From Auxenochlorella pyrenoidosa (Eukaryota > Chlorophyta > Trebouxiophyceae > Chlorellales > Chlorellaceae), in NCBI GenBank assembly GCA_001430745.1, contig KQ482062.1, positions 230,304 to 288,067 on the forward strand: DNA of 57,764 nucleotides. The letters run 5' to 3'. The stretch's first letter is position 1; each line of letters opens with the position of its first letter. The notes below the pieces were generated by a model. The model ran no database searches. It was not told the DNA's origin and was given only the letters and a program-made list of their open reading frames with translations. A program made the translations under genes and the position numbers. Shown in pieces: positions 23,211 through 36,117 of this stretch.

Positions 23211-23945
23211 TCTGGAAGGCAGCTGTTGGGTCAGTTGCAAAGACGAGAGGAGATGGCTGCCGATGGCGTTTGCCGCGGCGCAAAATCGAGAGGCAGCAGG
23301 AGACAGCAGCACGGGCAGCATGGCACCGCCACCGCCACCATACCGTCCGTGCAAGCACATTTGTTGGGTGCTGCTTATTGCGTCCATCAACCACCTTTCC
23401 CTGTTGTTCTCCGCATTCGTGGCACAGGCCGCCAAAGATCCACGCATGACCTGGGGTTGTCGCCCTCACTCGACCACTGTGCTCGCCTGCATTTCCGGTT
23501 TGGAGATGGCACTGCATCTGGTCTTGCACAATCAGCAGCATGTTGTGTTTGGGGCATTTTGTTGTCGTGGCATCACTGAGATATCCACGTGGAATGCAGG
23601 GAGCATGGGTGCTGTACAAAGCTCAGGCCTGGCCAGCCAAGCTGGCCATTCCCTCGGCATTCCGTTGACAGTCCCTCCCGCAGCAGGTTTCGAGACACAT
23701 GATGCATGCCAGGTCCGATGGCAGAGTGAATGTCCCCTAGCCTTTGGCTGGGCCTACACCTGACCGGCTGGGGGCGGCAGCAGCGGCCGCTGGGCTCCGC
23801 CACGCTGGGGCAATGCAGGATGCCGGAGGCCGCGCGAGCTGCCGTAGGCTTTCAGCTGTCTTTTCCGATCGCCCCTCGAGGCTTGTAGAATGCTGCAGCA
23901 GCTGACCTAGGCCTGGCCAGGTTCAAGTTTGGACGTGCCGGCAGT
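23211..23945. promoter_or_regulatory. divergent promoter region between Rieske gene and SMC6
   Basis: 735 bp separates the two divergent ATG codons. It should contain both promoters and 5' UTRs. No TATA-like or other clear element was recognised. Confidence 0.5.
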
Positions 23946-26900
23946 ATGGCTGCCGAACTCACCGCCCAACAGGCCAGAAAGGTCTATTTGGGCGCAGAGG
24001 TCCTGAAGGAGTTCCCTGAGCATGGCCTGTTCGCGGGCAAGGTCTCCAGAGTCGATATCAACATGCCAGACGACGACGGCGTGGTCTGGCCGCTGCTCTA
24101 CAAGATCAAGTGCGGTATGGGGTGGTGTAGTCAGCGCCGCCGGCAGGCTTCCAGCCGTCTGCTCGCAGCTGCCGCCGCGTCTGCTCGCAGCTGCTGCGCG
24201 TTGCTTTTGACGACGACGCCTGCGCCAGGTGCCTTGCCTTGCTTGCTGACTGGCAGCATGTCCCGCCGTGCCTTTTGTGCTGATATTTCACAGGTACGAG
24301 GATGGAGAGACAGAGCACCTGCTGCAGGAGGAGCTGGATGCTGTGCTGAAGGATCCCGAGGCTGTGCGCATTCGGCTGGCAGAAGTGCTTGCTGCTGGCA
24401 CAGGTGGTGATGACCAGCACCCAACAGAGCCGCAGAGTCAACAGCGGCGGCGGCAGCGCGATGCCAGCGAACCTGGTGGTAACAGGGAGAATGACGAGAA
24501 CGAGGCTGCAATGCTGGCTGCAGCGGGTGCAGCGGGCGGGGCGCAGCACAAGCGGCGGCGCGTGCTGGGCGACGCCACTGAGCGCAGCCGCAACTTCCTG
24601 GGCGAGGAGCGCCGCAGCAAGTGAGTTGAGGAGCCGGCCGCTAAGGCACACATCTTGTTGCGCAGCAGCTGCATTGCAGGTATAGTTGATAGCCCTTTGC
24701 TGTGCCGGCTCATGCCCCGCCTGCTGCTCTTCACAGGCGAGAGAGCAAGCGACGCGTAGATGAAGACTTTGAGTACGAGCAGCAAGGCGCCAAGCGAGGG
24801 CCAGCTGGCGCCACGCAGCAGCAGGAGGGCGCCATCCGCTCGCGCTTCGGCCTGCACCAGCCGGGGCAGGCCAACGCCGCCGCGCTGGCCAGTGCAGCGT
24901 CTGAGAGCCAGGTGACAGGCCGATGCACAAGGGAGGGCGTGTTTGGCAAGGCACTGGCGCCACAGTTCTCCTTGCCCGTGTTGCTGCCTGTGCTGCACTG
25001 GTGCTGCCTTCTGCTCTGGGTGCATGGCTGCCTGGGCTGGCTGCTGCTGCCAACATGTGCAGGGAGTTTTTGCCATCCCCAACCGCACTCTGCAGGTGCC
25101 TTATCCTGTGGGCGAGGGCGGCATGCGTCTCGCTGGGCTGCCAGGCCACCTGAAGGAGATTGAGGTGGGGGCTGTGCCTTGCAATGGGCCCCTGGGCACA
25201 GCACGCGCTGTGTGCCAGGTTCATTACGGCCTGCCCATGCTACTGTATGGTGCTGCAGCACTGCCTGCTCAGCCTGCGCGCCCCTCCTCGCACCCTGCAC
25301 AACTGCGCTGCCGGCGAGCCCGCTCGTACCTGCGCATGCCCTTGAATCCTGTTCGGCGTGCGCATGCCTTTTGCCCTTGTTTGCTGCAGGTGTTCAACTT
25401 CATGTGTCACGAGCACCTAAAGATGGAGTTCAACAACGCGCGTGCTGCACGCTTTATGTCATCCTGCCTTGTCTGGGAGTGGGCGTCCGGAGCCGCTGCT
25501 GGCATGCGGTGCCTCAATTTTAATGCACACATTTCTGTGGGTGGGGCTCCAGGGGCCAGGACAACTGCTCCAGTGCTGGCTTCGCGCCTCTGCTTCTGAC
25601 CTGGTTCAGCCTCTTTACACGCCCCTGCGGTATGGCCCCCCGACTCGCACACCCTCTGCAGCACGTGACCTTTGTGTCTGGCACCAACGGCAGCGGCAAG
25701 AGCGCCGTGCTGCAGGCGCTGCAGTGCGCGCTGGGCGTCAAGGCCTCCTCCACGGGGCGGGCCACCAGCTTCAAGCGGGTGCGCCCGGGCCAGCGGCGGG
25801 CAGGCACCACTGGGGCTGTCTGCCCAGTGAGGCACCACCAAATCTTGCGCAGCAGGCATGCCAACGCGCAGCGGCGCCTGGCTGCACTTCCTGCTGCCAC
25901 GCTGGGCTGGCCTGCCATCCGCTCAAGCCCCTGCCTGGCCCGTTGTCCCGACGGAACCACCCCCTGCAGCTCATCCGCACCGGCACCAACGAGGCCGTCA
26001 TCCGCGTGACGGTGTGGAACCGCCCGTACAAGGGGTTTGACGGATACCGCCACGACGTGCTTGGTGCGCCCCAGCTCCTGCCCGCCACCTTGCTGCTGGC
26101 TGCTGGCTGTGCACTGGCCTGAACGCATTTTTTTTCTGCCTGCTCAGTGCCTGCCTGCTCATACAATGAGCAAGGATCGGCAACCGCACAAGCAGTTCCC
26201 GCGGCCACATGCTTTGGTGTGTGCTAGTAATGCAGATGCACCTTTGCCTTCATGTAACCCTACCTCCCAACGCATCCCTGCCTGGGCTGCTCGGTGGTTA
26301 AGTTGCATCGGCACCCACCATGCAGGCGACACCATCACTGTGGAGCGCCGCATTGCCCACGCGGGCACCTCCTCCTACGTGCTCAAGGGCGCGGATGGCA
26401 GGTGGGGGCCAAGAGCTGGCATGCAATGGATTCTGCAGGCATGCTACGTGTGCTGGCCGGCCTGCTGCATGTGCTTTTCGGCATTTTTCGCATGCTAGCT
26501 GATGTGCTATGCATCCCTGAGGCTGCTCCTCCTAGACACCTCGCCCTGCTGCTCGGGTCCCCTGCTGCAGGGTGCATGGCCGCAAGCGGGAGGACCTGGA
26601 CGGCATGCTGCAGGCACTGGGCCTGAACGCAGCCAACCCAGTGTGCGTCATGACCCAGGACACCGCCCGCAACTTCCTGGCCGGCAGCAGCACCAAGGTG
26701 TGCAATGCATGCTGTGGCCCCAGCCTCGGCTGCCCCGCTGCTGTTTGCCACGGCACCTGCCTGCACTGCACAGTCCTGGTCTGCGACCTGCCACGCTGGC
26801 ATGTGCCAAGGCGCTCTTCCAGCAGGCCTGCTGCCTTTTATTTGTGACAACCTTGATGGCATCTTTTCCATGTTCTCCCTTCAAAACTCCAGGCTGACCA

Positions 26901-29900
26901 GGAGAAGTACCAGCTGTACATGGAGGCCACCAGCCTGGACCAGGTGGGGTGTACTTCCTTCTGGCCCTCTGCCTCCCTGTCTGTCGGCTGCATCGTCACG
27001 CCCTGCCTGCTACACGCCCCGCTCAACTCTGGGTGGCGGTCCTGTTGGTGTGCCATGATGTGAGGGGCTGCGTGATGCAGCAACGGACCTGTGCTGGCTG
27101 CATGGGGCTGCAGTCTGCCAGATTCTGAGGCTCTCTCCTCTTCCCTATGTCTGCTGTCCGTCTGCACCGCCGCAGATCGCCTTCTCGTTGGCTGAGTCCA
27201 AGCTGAAAATTCTCCAGATGGAGGAGACGGTCAAAACGGTGCGCACCTCGGCTGCTGTGCCTTCCCATGGTCGCTTCCAGGGCGCGCGCCCCATGTGTGT
27301 GCTCTGTCTGCTGCTGTGCTCACATTTTGCTCGTGCGTACAGGCGTTTGCTCACTGCCCAAGAAAGTATGCCGACAGGAAACTTGCTGTTCGTCCTGCGG
27401 CCTCTTTGGACCTGCCAGTGCATCCATCTGCAACATGGCTGCTTGCCTCGTAGCCAGCTCGCCCTACTTGCCTGCCTGCGCCTCCTGTCCGACTGTCCCA
27501 AGCAGATTGAAGAGGCATACGAGCAGATGAAGGCGGAGAAAACAGAGCTGGTTAAGGCCGTGGCAGCCCTGGAGGGCATCGAGGGGTGGACCCGCGAGGT
27601 TGAGCAGCTGGAGATGGTGGGTGGCCCGCGCATGTCAACTTGCCCCACACCCACGCGGCTGTCTGCCCCTGGCTGCATCTCCACCCTGCACGCCGTGTTG
27701 CAGCTGCACCAGGGGATGCCACCTGGCCCTCACCCCTCTTCTGCCCGTGCTGGCTTCATTAATGTCCTGGAGTCTGCTCCAGCAGTCAGCAGCCCGCAGT
27801 ATCAAGCCGCAGAGTAAGGACGGGCGATGTGCACAGGCGCCTCTCGCCCACCCTCGTGCCCTGTGTCTTGCGACCCTGTCCCCATCCCGCACTGGGCCCC
27901 CTGCCTGCCGCCCCGCAGGTGCGCGTGTGGTCCACGGTGGAGAGCTATGCCGCAGCGGCCGCCCGCATACAGGAGGCTCTTGACGCCGACGTGCCGCAGC
28001 ACCTGGCTGAGGCGCGTGCCCAGCTTGAGGAGGCTCGGCGGGAGCACGACGCGCTGCAGCAGGCAGTGGAGGGCAAGGTGGGCGGCCAGTGGTGGGAGTG
28101 CGTGCTGGGGCAATGCAGAGCGCGCGCGCCAGCGCTGGCGTAGCAGTTGGGCTCCACCTGCGAAAACCCCGGGGGCGCAGCGCAGCATGCAGCTGCGGCT
28201 GTGAGGAACCGCTCCCCTTCCCGCGCGCCCCTGCCCCGCAGACCCACTTCATTGCCACCTACAACGAGCGCTCCGCGCAGTTGCTGGCAGAGACTGACGA
28301 GCTCAAGACGAAGCACCGCGCAGCGCACAGGGAGGTGCGCACTGCAGAGGCCAAGATCCAGCTCCTGCGGGCGGCGCTCGCAGAGGCGCATGCGCAGAAG
28401 GAGGTGAGGCGGCAGCTTGGGCCGCCAGGGGCCGGAGGGCGGTCAGGGCCTGCATGCGGCATGCATGCACGGGCCTGGTTGGTGGCAGGGCAGCATATAA
28501 GTGACACGCAAAGAGGGCTCTCGGGGGCGGGGGTGGGGGGTGGGGTGGGGGGGTGGGGGGGATTTGCTGATGCCGGGCTTGGGGTGCATAGCAGCCTGTG
28601 CAGGTTCAGCGAGGGATGGAAATATCCGGTCGCTCAGTGTTGGAAGGGCCAGCGTGGTGCCCTCAAACGCAAGCCACCTGCTCCCATGGCCGCCGCACAG
28701 AGCCTGGAGAACGCTGTGAAGGAGGTGCAGGACGATGTGGTGCAGCAGACGCAGGCAGAGGTAGGCCATGCTCTTCATGCTGGATGGCAACGCTGCCAGC
28801 GCAGGTCATAAATGGCCAGAATCACAGCAGCGGCCCTGGCGCTGCTCTGCTGTGTGTCTCGCCGCCCGCAAGTGCTGCCTGCTTGATACCCATGCTTCTG
28901 CACGCTCGCATCTTTGGCGCTGCCTGCTGCTCCCCAGAGTGCTGCTGGTCTGCCGCCCTCCTTGCCGCAGCTGGCCTCCTACCAGCGAGACCTGGAGGCA
29001 GCCCAGGAGGCCGAAGATGCCTGCCGCCAGGAGGCAAGCTGTTCTGCAGCAGTGCTGCGCTGCGTGCAAGCCCAGCTCGAGCTGCGCCTGTATTACCAAG
29101 TCCGTTGTACTCTCTGTGTCTCCGGCCGCACGACATACCCACTCGCCCCTGTCTGGGTCTTCTGCCCCAGGTGGCGGGCAAGGAGGACGCGTGCCGTGCC
29201 GCTCAGGAGGCGACCCGCGCCGCCCACGAGCGCGTGGAGGCTGCGCGCCAGCGCTATGCTGCCACCAGCAGGCGCATCCAGGACCTGCAGCGGGACGTGG
29301 CCCAGATCCGGGATGCAGGGCGCTCCAAGCTGGCCGCGTTTGGCGGGCAGGCGGCGGTGCGGCTGGTGGGCGCGCTGCAGCGCTGCAAGGGGCAGTTCAG
29401 CCGGCCGCCCATCGGGCCGATCGGGCAGTACCTGACCTTGGAGGACAGCAGGTGGGGGCGGCTGGTTGGAAGCTGGGCAGGCTGCACAGCGGGGTTCGCC
29501 GTATTGAGCGCGCAGTGCACACGCCGCCTGCAGATGTGTATGCCCTCGCTCAATGGCCTGTGCCTGCCCTGACCCGCCTGCCCGGGTGCCGCACCGCGCC
29601 CTGGGCTGCGCCCTCCTGTATGCGACGCCCCGTCCCACCCCCTGTCTGCTGCCCCTGACCCCGCGCATGCGCCCTCAGGTGGGGCCTGGCTGTGGAGGCC
29701 GCCATCTCGCTGCACCTGAACGGCTTCCTGGTGCACTCCATGGCCGACGCGCGCCTGCTGCGCCAGATGATCAACCAGCACTTTGGGGGTGAGGCGCGGG
29801 GCCATGCGCCCTGTTTGTGAGCATGCCCCGTCACCGGCAGGGGTGGTGGGGTGGGGGACACTCGCAGTCTCAGCAGCAGTGTGCATGCCAGATGATCTGT

Positions 29901-32900
29901 GAGCATGGCAGGGGGGCAAATGTCAGAAGGTCCACATTCGACCTCCGCCGTGCCTCACAACTCACCCCCCGGCACCTTGCCTGCAGGCCAGCCCATGAAG
30001 CCCCAGGTGGTTGTGGTGAACTTTGATCACCCGCTGCACACCATCCCGCCCGCGGCGCAGCCGCCCGCCAGCATGCCCACCCTCTACCGCCTGCTGTCCT
30101 GCGACGACCGCCGGGTGGCAGCGCCCATCCTGAACAACTTGGTGGATGCCGCGCACATTGGTGGGCGCTTTCGCGCCTGTTCCTTTCTTCTTTGCACGCT
30201 TCGACATGTCTGCATGGGTTTGCGTTTGTGCTGTGCCCCGTTGTGAGAGTTGCTGCCTGCGCTGCCTGCGCTCCTGCCTGGCTGTCTTACATGGCTGCGG
30301 ACCCTCTGCATCGCTTGGACATGTGCTCGCCTGTGACTTGCCTTTTTTCCCCGTGCTTGCACTCACAGCGAGTAATTTGGCTCTGTCCATGCTGCAGAAA
30401 AGCTTGTGCTGGCAGACACGCGGGCAGAGGCGCAGCGCGCAGGCCACCAAACGGCCAACGTGTTCTCCTGCTACATGGCAGATGGGTCCAAGTGAGCTGG
30501 TATCTGGCCCCAGCGTACATGTCAAACCAGTGCTGCATCAAGGGTGGTCTGGTTCAGGGCTCGACAGGGCCTGCAGCCCAGAGCGGGCCGCCCCCCACAC
30601 TGCTTGCCTCACACCACCTCTACGCCCAATGCCGTCCCAGATTCTACCGCCGCGGCTCTGCCAACACCCAGCTGCCGCCGCCGCACTGGCTGCGTGGAGC
30701 GCGGCTGGGCCAGAGCGCCGCGCAGCAGGTGCGAACCTCTGGGCTGGTACCCCTGTTCTGCTTGCCACGCTTGCATGTGCGCTGTGCACGCTGTCGATCC
30801 GAGACGGCGTTTGGCACGCCATCCTGCTTTTTGCTGTGCACCCAGTCTTGCACGGATGGCTGAGGGGCGACCAAGCCACAGGGCAAGGGCATGCAGCACC
30901 CTTCGCCAACGCCCTTCATGCCCTCTGGACTCTCTGCAGGTGGCAGACATGCAGCAGGAGGTGCAGCGCCTGCAGGGCGAGCAGGCGCAGCAGCAGGCCG
31001 ACCTGCAGCAGGCACAGCGGGAGGTGCAGGCGGCAGATGCTGCAGAGCGGCAGGCGCGCATTACGCTTCGGGATGTGAAGCACAAAGAGGTGGGCTCCTG
31101 ACTAGGCATGCCGACTGCTGGGAAATCGACGCGTGGCTGGCGAGGTCGCGGCAGAGCTGGGCTGACAGCTGAGATGGTAAACTGCTCGGCGCGCCTGCCC
31201 ATCTGCCCTGCCTGCCCATTGCTGCAAACCAGCTTCAAAACCTCGCCTGTTCGCCAATCATTGCTGGCAAACTCTTCCTTCCCCACCCTCGCTCCTGAGC
31301 ATTGCCCGCAGTACGGCGCTCGTGCCACGCTCACCCAGCTGACCCAGCAGCCGCCGCCTGATGTGCTGGCTGCTACCCAGGCCGAGGGCGGCGGCGAGGC
31401 CATGCAGGCGGAGATCTGGCAGGTGGGCTGGGGAACGGGTAGCCCCCCCTGTTGGCAGTATTCACGTTGCAGGGAGAGCCTGGGCGGGCTTGGCGGGCAG
31501 CAGCCTCACCTTGATCGGTGCAGGCATTCCATGAAGCGTGGGATGGGCCCTCCCATGTCTCAACGCCAAGCAGCAGGTAACGAGCTACCAGCCCGCAGCT
31601 GCCGATGCGTTCTGCCTACCTCTGCTCCTGTGCGCGGCTCCATGGGGGTGCGCTGCCGCAGGCCACCCAGGCCGTCATTGACCTGGAGCAGCAGCTGCGG
31701 GAGAGGCAGGAGGTGCTGGAGCGCGCGCAGGCGGCAGAGCGGGAGGCCAGCGCTGCCGAGGAGGACAAGCGGTGAGGGGAGGAGGGTCGCCTAAGGGTTG
31801 GCGGCGGTGCTGTGGAAGGCGCACGGCACGGCGTGTCGGCCAAGGACGCAGGTGGCAAGGTTTATGGAAAGGGAAGAACGGCTGGCCTGTGCGCTGGCCA
31901 CGCCTGAGGCTCTGGGCTAGGCCAGCCCGGACCGCGCAGGCAGGCAGGCTGATCCACACCCGCCTTGCCCTTCCGCATCCACGGCCTCGTCACATGTCGT
32001 AATTTCCACCGCCCTCTCATCTGCTCCGTTGCGCTGCCTGCAGGGCGGCCATGCGGCGGCTGAACGATGAGAATGACGAGTTCACGCAGGTCTACGAGCA
32101 GGAGGCGCGGCAGCACAAGCAGGTGGGCCGACTTGATGGCACCGCCGCCGCGCCCACCCCCCCCCCCACCCCACCCACCCACACACACACCACCACCACC
32201 ACCCATCCCAACCCCCGGCATTTCCCTGAGTGCATACAGGCAGTCGCGGCAACAACATGTGTCGAGGTGCTGGCGATGCCACGCTCCCAGTTCCTTTGCC
32301 GATCAGCTGTTGGCATCGCTCCTGCCACGCCACCGCCCATTGTGCGCGGCCGGCACTCCCCGTGCCCTTCTCATCCCCGCAGGCGGAGGAGCGCATGCGA
32401 CGAGCCGAGGAGTACCTAGGCCAGCTGGAGGGCAAGCAGGCGTCCATGCAGCGGCAGGCGGAGGGCATGGCTGCTGAGCTGGCAGACCTCGAGGCATCGG
32501 CGGTGCAGGTGGGGCAGGGAGGGGCTGGGGATACTGGGCGCTGGGGCAGGATTGACTCGCGGCTGGGTGGGTTAGGCACCGCGATGCCGCGAGTCGGGGT
32601 GAGTTGCCAGCAGGGAAGCCAAGCTGGATTCAAGGCTGGAGCAATGTGCGAAATGGAATGACCTTGGCGGTTAAAGCGGGCTGAAGGAAGCAGGCCCTGA
32701 GCATGGTCCATCGGCCATGTGCCCTCTCTCTCTGCTACTACCACCGCCCTGCAGGTGTGCTCTTGTGAGGAGGCAGCAACGGCGCGGGCTGCGGTGGAGG
32801 AGCGGCTCCGGGCCAAGGGCGACCTGTCGGAGGAGGAGGTGGCGAGGCTGCTGACGCTAGAGGTGCGTTGTGCACAATGGTCATATCAGGGCTGTCGGCA

Positions 32901-35211
32901 CAGGAAAGCAAGCCAGTTGGGCACATGACTGCCCAGCCAAGGGATGTACGTTCATTCCAAGCGGGCCTGGCGCCTCGACAGCACGCAGCAGCCGGCTGAG
33001 GAGGTGCCTGGTGGAGGTTAGCACTACAAACGTCTGCCCTGCCGTGCTTTTGAACCGCACACTCCCTTTGCGCACCCAACCCGCACGCCCCGCCCCGCAG
33101 CTGCTGGCAAAGAAGATCAAGCAGCTGGAGAAGAAGATCGGCGAGCACGAGCGCGCCGCTGGAGGCAGCCTGGAGGAGCTGCAGGACCGGCTTGCTGCCT
33201 CCCAGGAGCGCATGAACCGCGACGGCAAGCGCTATAAGGAGGCCATCCAGATGTACAAGGTGAGGGGGTTGGCCCAGGCCTGGGAGTGCTGGTCTGTGGC
33301 GCTGCACGTATCATGATATTTGATGATGTATACTTGCACATGAACAAAGATTTGACCCGCAAGGTGTTGTGGCGTGCCGGGCTGAAGCCTGCTGCGGTGC
33401 CCATGCCAGCCCCGGTGCCTCTTCTTCTGTGTGTGGCCCTACGAGGCATGCCCAGTGCCTCGCATGCAGAGCATGCTGTGCTCGCTTCTCTTTTCCCACC
33501 TGCCGCAGACCGTGAAGGAAGCTGCCGATTTGCGCACAAGAAAGCTGCAGCAGGCGAGCCAGGCTTGCTAGGGGGGGGGCCGGAGTGCCCAGTGGTGCAT
33601 TGCACTGGGAGCGCGGCCTGCAGCTTGCACGCATCAGGCGGCAGTTGGTGGCCGCTGCTGCCTGTCAACCACGGGGCCTGTGCGGCATCAGCCCTCTGCC
33701 TGACCTGAAACGTCCATATGCACATGGCGGCACATATGCACATAGCGCTGCTGGCCGAGACACTGCCACTCCCAAACTTCTCCTGGGGTCTCCGCCCTGC
33801 TCACTCGCCCCGCCTGGTCCATCGCCTTCGAGTCCATGCGCCTTTCTCACTGCTGCACCTGCCTGTGCTGCCTCCCCACACCGCAGCTGGACCGCAGCCT
33901 GGAGACGCTGGTCAACCGCCGCTTCAAGCAGTACATGTGGAAGAAGGGGCACAGCGTGAGTGTGGCGTGAGGGCCGTGGGGCTGCCGGGCAGCAGGGGCG
34001 AGCCCGCACCTCGCCCTGGCATCTGCGTTCAAGGGTGACAAGCGCGATTAGCATCTTGTGCATGGAGCTGCCTTTGCCCTGACGGCGCAGGCAGCCTAGC
34101 CAAGCCGTTGCCTCTGCTGAAGGCTTCTAGTTGCCCAAGGTGGAGCAGCAGGGGCGCCTGCGGCAGCCCCAGCCACCATGGATGCCTTGGCCAGCTGCCC
34201 ACTCCAGACCAGCTGGGCCTCGCTCACTTCGTCTTATACCCCTGGCCTTCTTTCCCATGCCCCCCGCAGGGCCACATCAAGCTGGACCGCAAGGAGCGCT
34301 CACTCAGCCTGCACGTGCAGATGAACAGCAAGGGCGGCGCCGGCGCCGGCGAGGTCCGGGACCTGAAGCAGGCACGCCCCGCCCCGCCCCTCGCTACACC
34401 TAGCTGCAGCGCGTGTGAACCGCCGCTGCTGGTTTCCGGCAGGCACCCCTCTTCCCATGCAGCAAGCGAGGGGTGCCCGCGGCGTCATGCATGCGCGCGC
34501 CTTCCCCACCGTGCCCGCCTAAGCACCCCCTCTCCCCTCTGTCCACCCGCCCTCCCTGCAGCTGTCTGGCGGCGAGCGCAGCTACACCACCGTGGCCTTC
34601 ACGCTGGCGCTGGGCCACCAGACCGAGATGCCGTTCCGAGCCATGGACGAGTTCGACGTGGTGCGCCGCCAGCCCTGTGCCCAGTGCCCCCAATGCCCTG
34701 CTCCAGTGCCCCGCCCAACCCTGCCTTGCTTGCTACTTGGCCGCCTGCCTCACATGTCCGCTGCCACCTGTCCAACAGCGCCCGAAACAGCAGTACTCCT
34801 GGGTCAGGGGCGGCTTTGACGGCAGCCGGTGCTGTGCCCCGGTGCCCCTCTGCTGCAGTTCATGGACGCCATCAACCGCCGCGTGGCGATGCAGAACCTC
34901 TTCTCCTTTGCCAAGGAGAACCCGGAGCTGCAGTTCATCTTCCTGAGCCCGCAGGTGGGGGCGCCGCCAGTGCGCGCCTGTGGTGCAGCAGGGGGAATTT
35001 CCAACCCCGTGGCCTGTCGACGCAGCCGGCAGCTGTGCACCAGTGCGATACCGTTGTAACCCTGCGGTGCATGGCGCTGTGCCTGCTGCAGGACATGGCG
35101 GCGGTGGAGGATGCGCGCAAGGCCTGCCTGCAGTCGGGCCTGGAGGTGCCAGAGGGCTTTGTGCGGGTGGTGCAGATGCGCCCGGCCCGCGCCAACGCCA
35201 CACGCGCGTGA
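23946..35211 (+). CDS. SMC6: SMC6 with N-terminal PTM/DIR17-type Tudor-like domain
   Basis: Thirty-four exons, one frame, about 1,340 residues: 23946-24109, 24294-24620, 24737-24911, 25063-25164, 25390-25437, 25662-25778, 25970-26063, 26326-26401, 26571-26697, 26893-26943, 27176-27238, 27506-27616, 27919-28077, 28242-28403, 28701-28760, 28971-29033 (or from 28938), 29171-29451, 29679-29788, 29987-30160, 30398-30491, 30641-30728, 30940-31089, 31312-31422, 31662-31771, 32044-32122, 32383-32508, 32755-32862, 33101-33259, 33509-33553, 33887-33955, 34270-34371, 34562-34660, 34859-34954 and 35092-35211. SMC6 is the ATPase partner of SMC5 in the SMC5/6 complex (recombination repair, replication stress). 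Walker A is GTNGSGKS (~279-286), then two coiled coils around a hinge, signature LSGGERS and Walker B FRAMDEFDVF. Residues ~10-76 form a Tudor-like barrel (VLKEFPEHGLFAGKV, YKIKYEDGETEHL), unusual for SMC6. Four introns use GC donors. Confidence 0.93.
28524..28561. repeat. G-rich low-complexity tract in SMC6 intron
   Basis: GGGGGTGGGG-type repeats in the intron 28404-28700 of SMC6, on the coding strand. Confidence 0.85.
32155..32208. repeat. C-rich/CA/CAC low-complexity tract in SMC6 intron
   Basis: A poly-C run followed by CACACA and CACCACCAC repeats in the SMC6 intron 32123-32382. Confidence 0.85.
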
Positions 35212-36117
35212 GCGACCTGTCCGGCCCTGCTGTCGCCTGGCGCAGCCATGCAGACAGGCATCCTGTAAGCAAGCAGCTTCTGTGACAGACAGTCATGCAT
35301 CGAGGACCAGGGGCTGGCCCTGTGACAGCAGTGGGTGCACCTGGCTGCCAGCCCCGCAGTCGGCACAAAGCAGCAGGTGGCTGAGCAGAGGCATGGCAGG
35401 CAGGGCAGGAGGACACACAGGCAAGCTGTCTCGGTGCCTCTCAACCACGCAAGCCAGCTGGCCCCATGCCGAAGCCCAAGCCAGCAATGCCATTTCACAT
35501 GGGCCACAGATGACTGTTGTTTGAGAGGAGATGAGGATGCCGCTCACCCTGGCTGCTCTGGCTGCAGTGCTGAATGCCTGCCAAGATGCACACCGGTGCC
35601 ATGCGAACATCTGAGATCTGCTTGCAAGCATGCACGCAGAAGGTGTGCATGCAGGTGGCTGACATGCAGAAATGCAACAGCGCTGGCAAGGCAAACCAAA
35701 GTTGTCGCACACATGGCGTCCTGAGCTTCAGCAATCAAACGGCCCTCTCAAGGTGGCAGCGGCTCTCAGGTGTCACACAGGCGCCCAGAGGGCGGCAAGG
35801 GTCAGCGAAGTGCACGAGGCAGCGGGGAGTTGCGTCAAGGCGCCGCGAAAGCGGCGTGGGAATCAAATATGGACCCGCGAACGGGCCTCACGAAAAAGAA
35901 CACGTGTCAATTCAGCGGGGCATGCGGCAAGCAGGGAAGATGGGGGCGGTGGAAGCAGGGGGGGGCGCGAGCACCACAGCGGCCGCCCTGGGTCGGCTGT
36001 GGCGTGAGCCCAGCTCCCGTTGGTCGTGCCCACAAATGCCAGGGGCCCGCACAGGTGCACCGGTGCACAGGCGGACCCCGGCGGAAATGCGCGCAGCCAG
36101 CCTTGCGCCGTAGCTCG
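35212..36117. other. intergenic between convergent SMC6 and TOP1 genes
   Basis: About 0.9 kb between opposing stop codons. A plus-strand TGTAA at 35264-35268 fits the SMC6 3' end. No matching minus-strand signal was seen for TOP1. The open frames here lack recognisable domains. Confidence 0.55.
35264..35268 (+). terminator. TGTAA polyadenylation signal of SMC6
   Basis: TGTAA about 53 nt downstream of the SMC6 stop codon, matching the chlorophyte poly(A) motif. Confidence 0.5.

Noticed and set aside
23946..24911. A separate Tudor-domain gene upstream of SMC6
   Set aside because: No stop codon or poly(A) signal follows the third exon, and its donor joins the SMC6 exon at 25063 in phase. A fusion is more economical, though transcripts should decide.
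24106..25224. 372-codon minus-strand open frame opposite the SMC6 5' exons
   Set aside because: It is antisense to exons with clear conserved protein sequence, and has no recognisable domain and no codon logic of its own.
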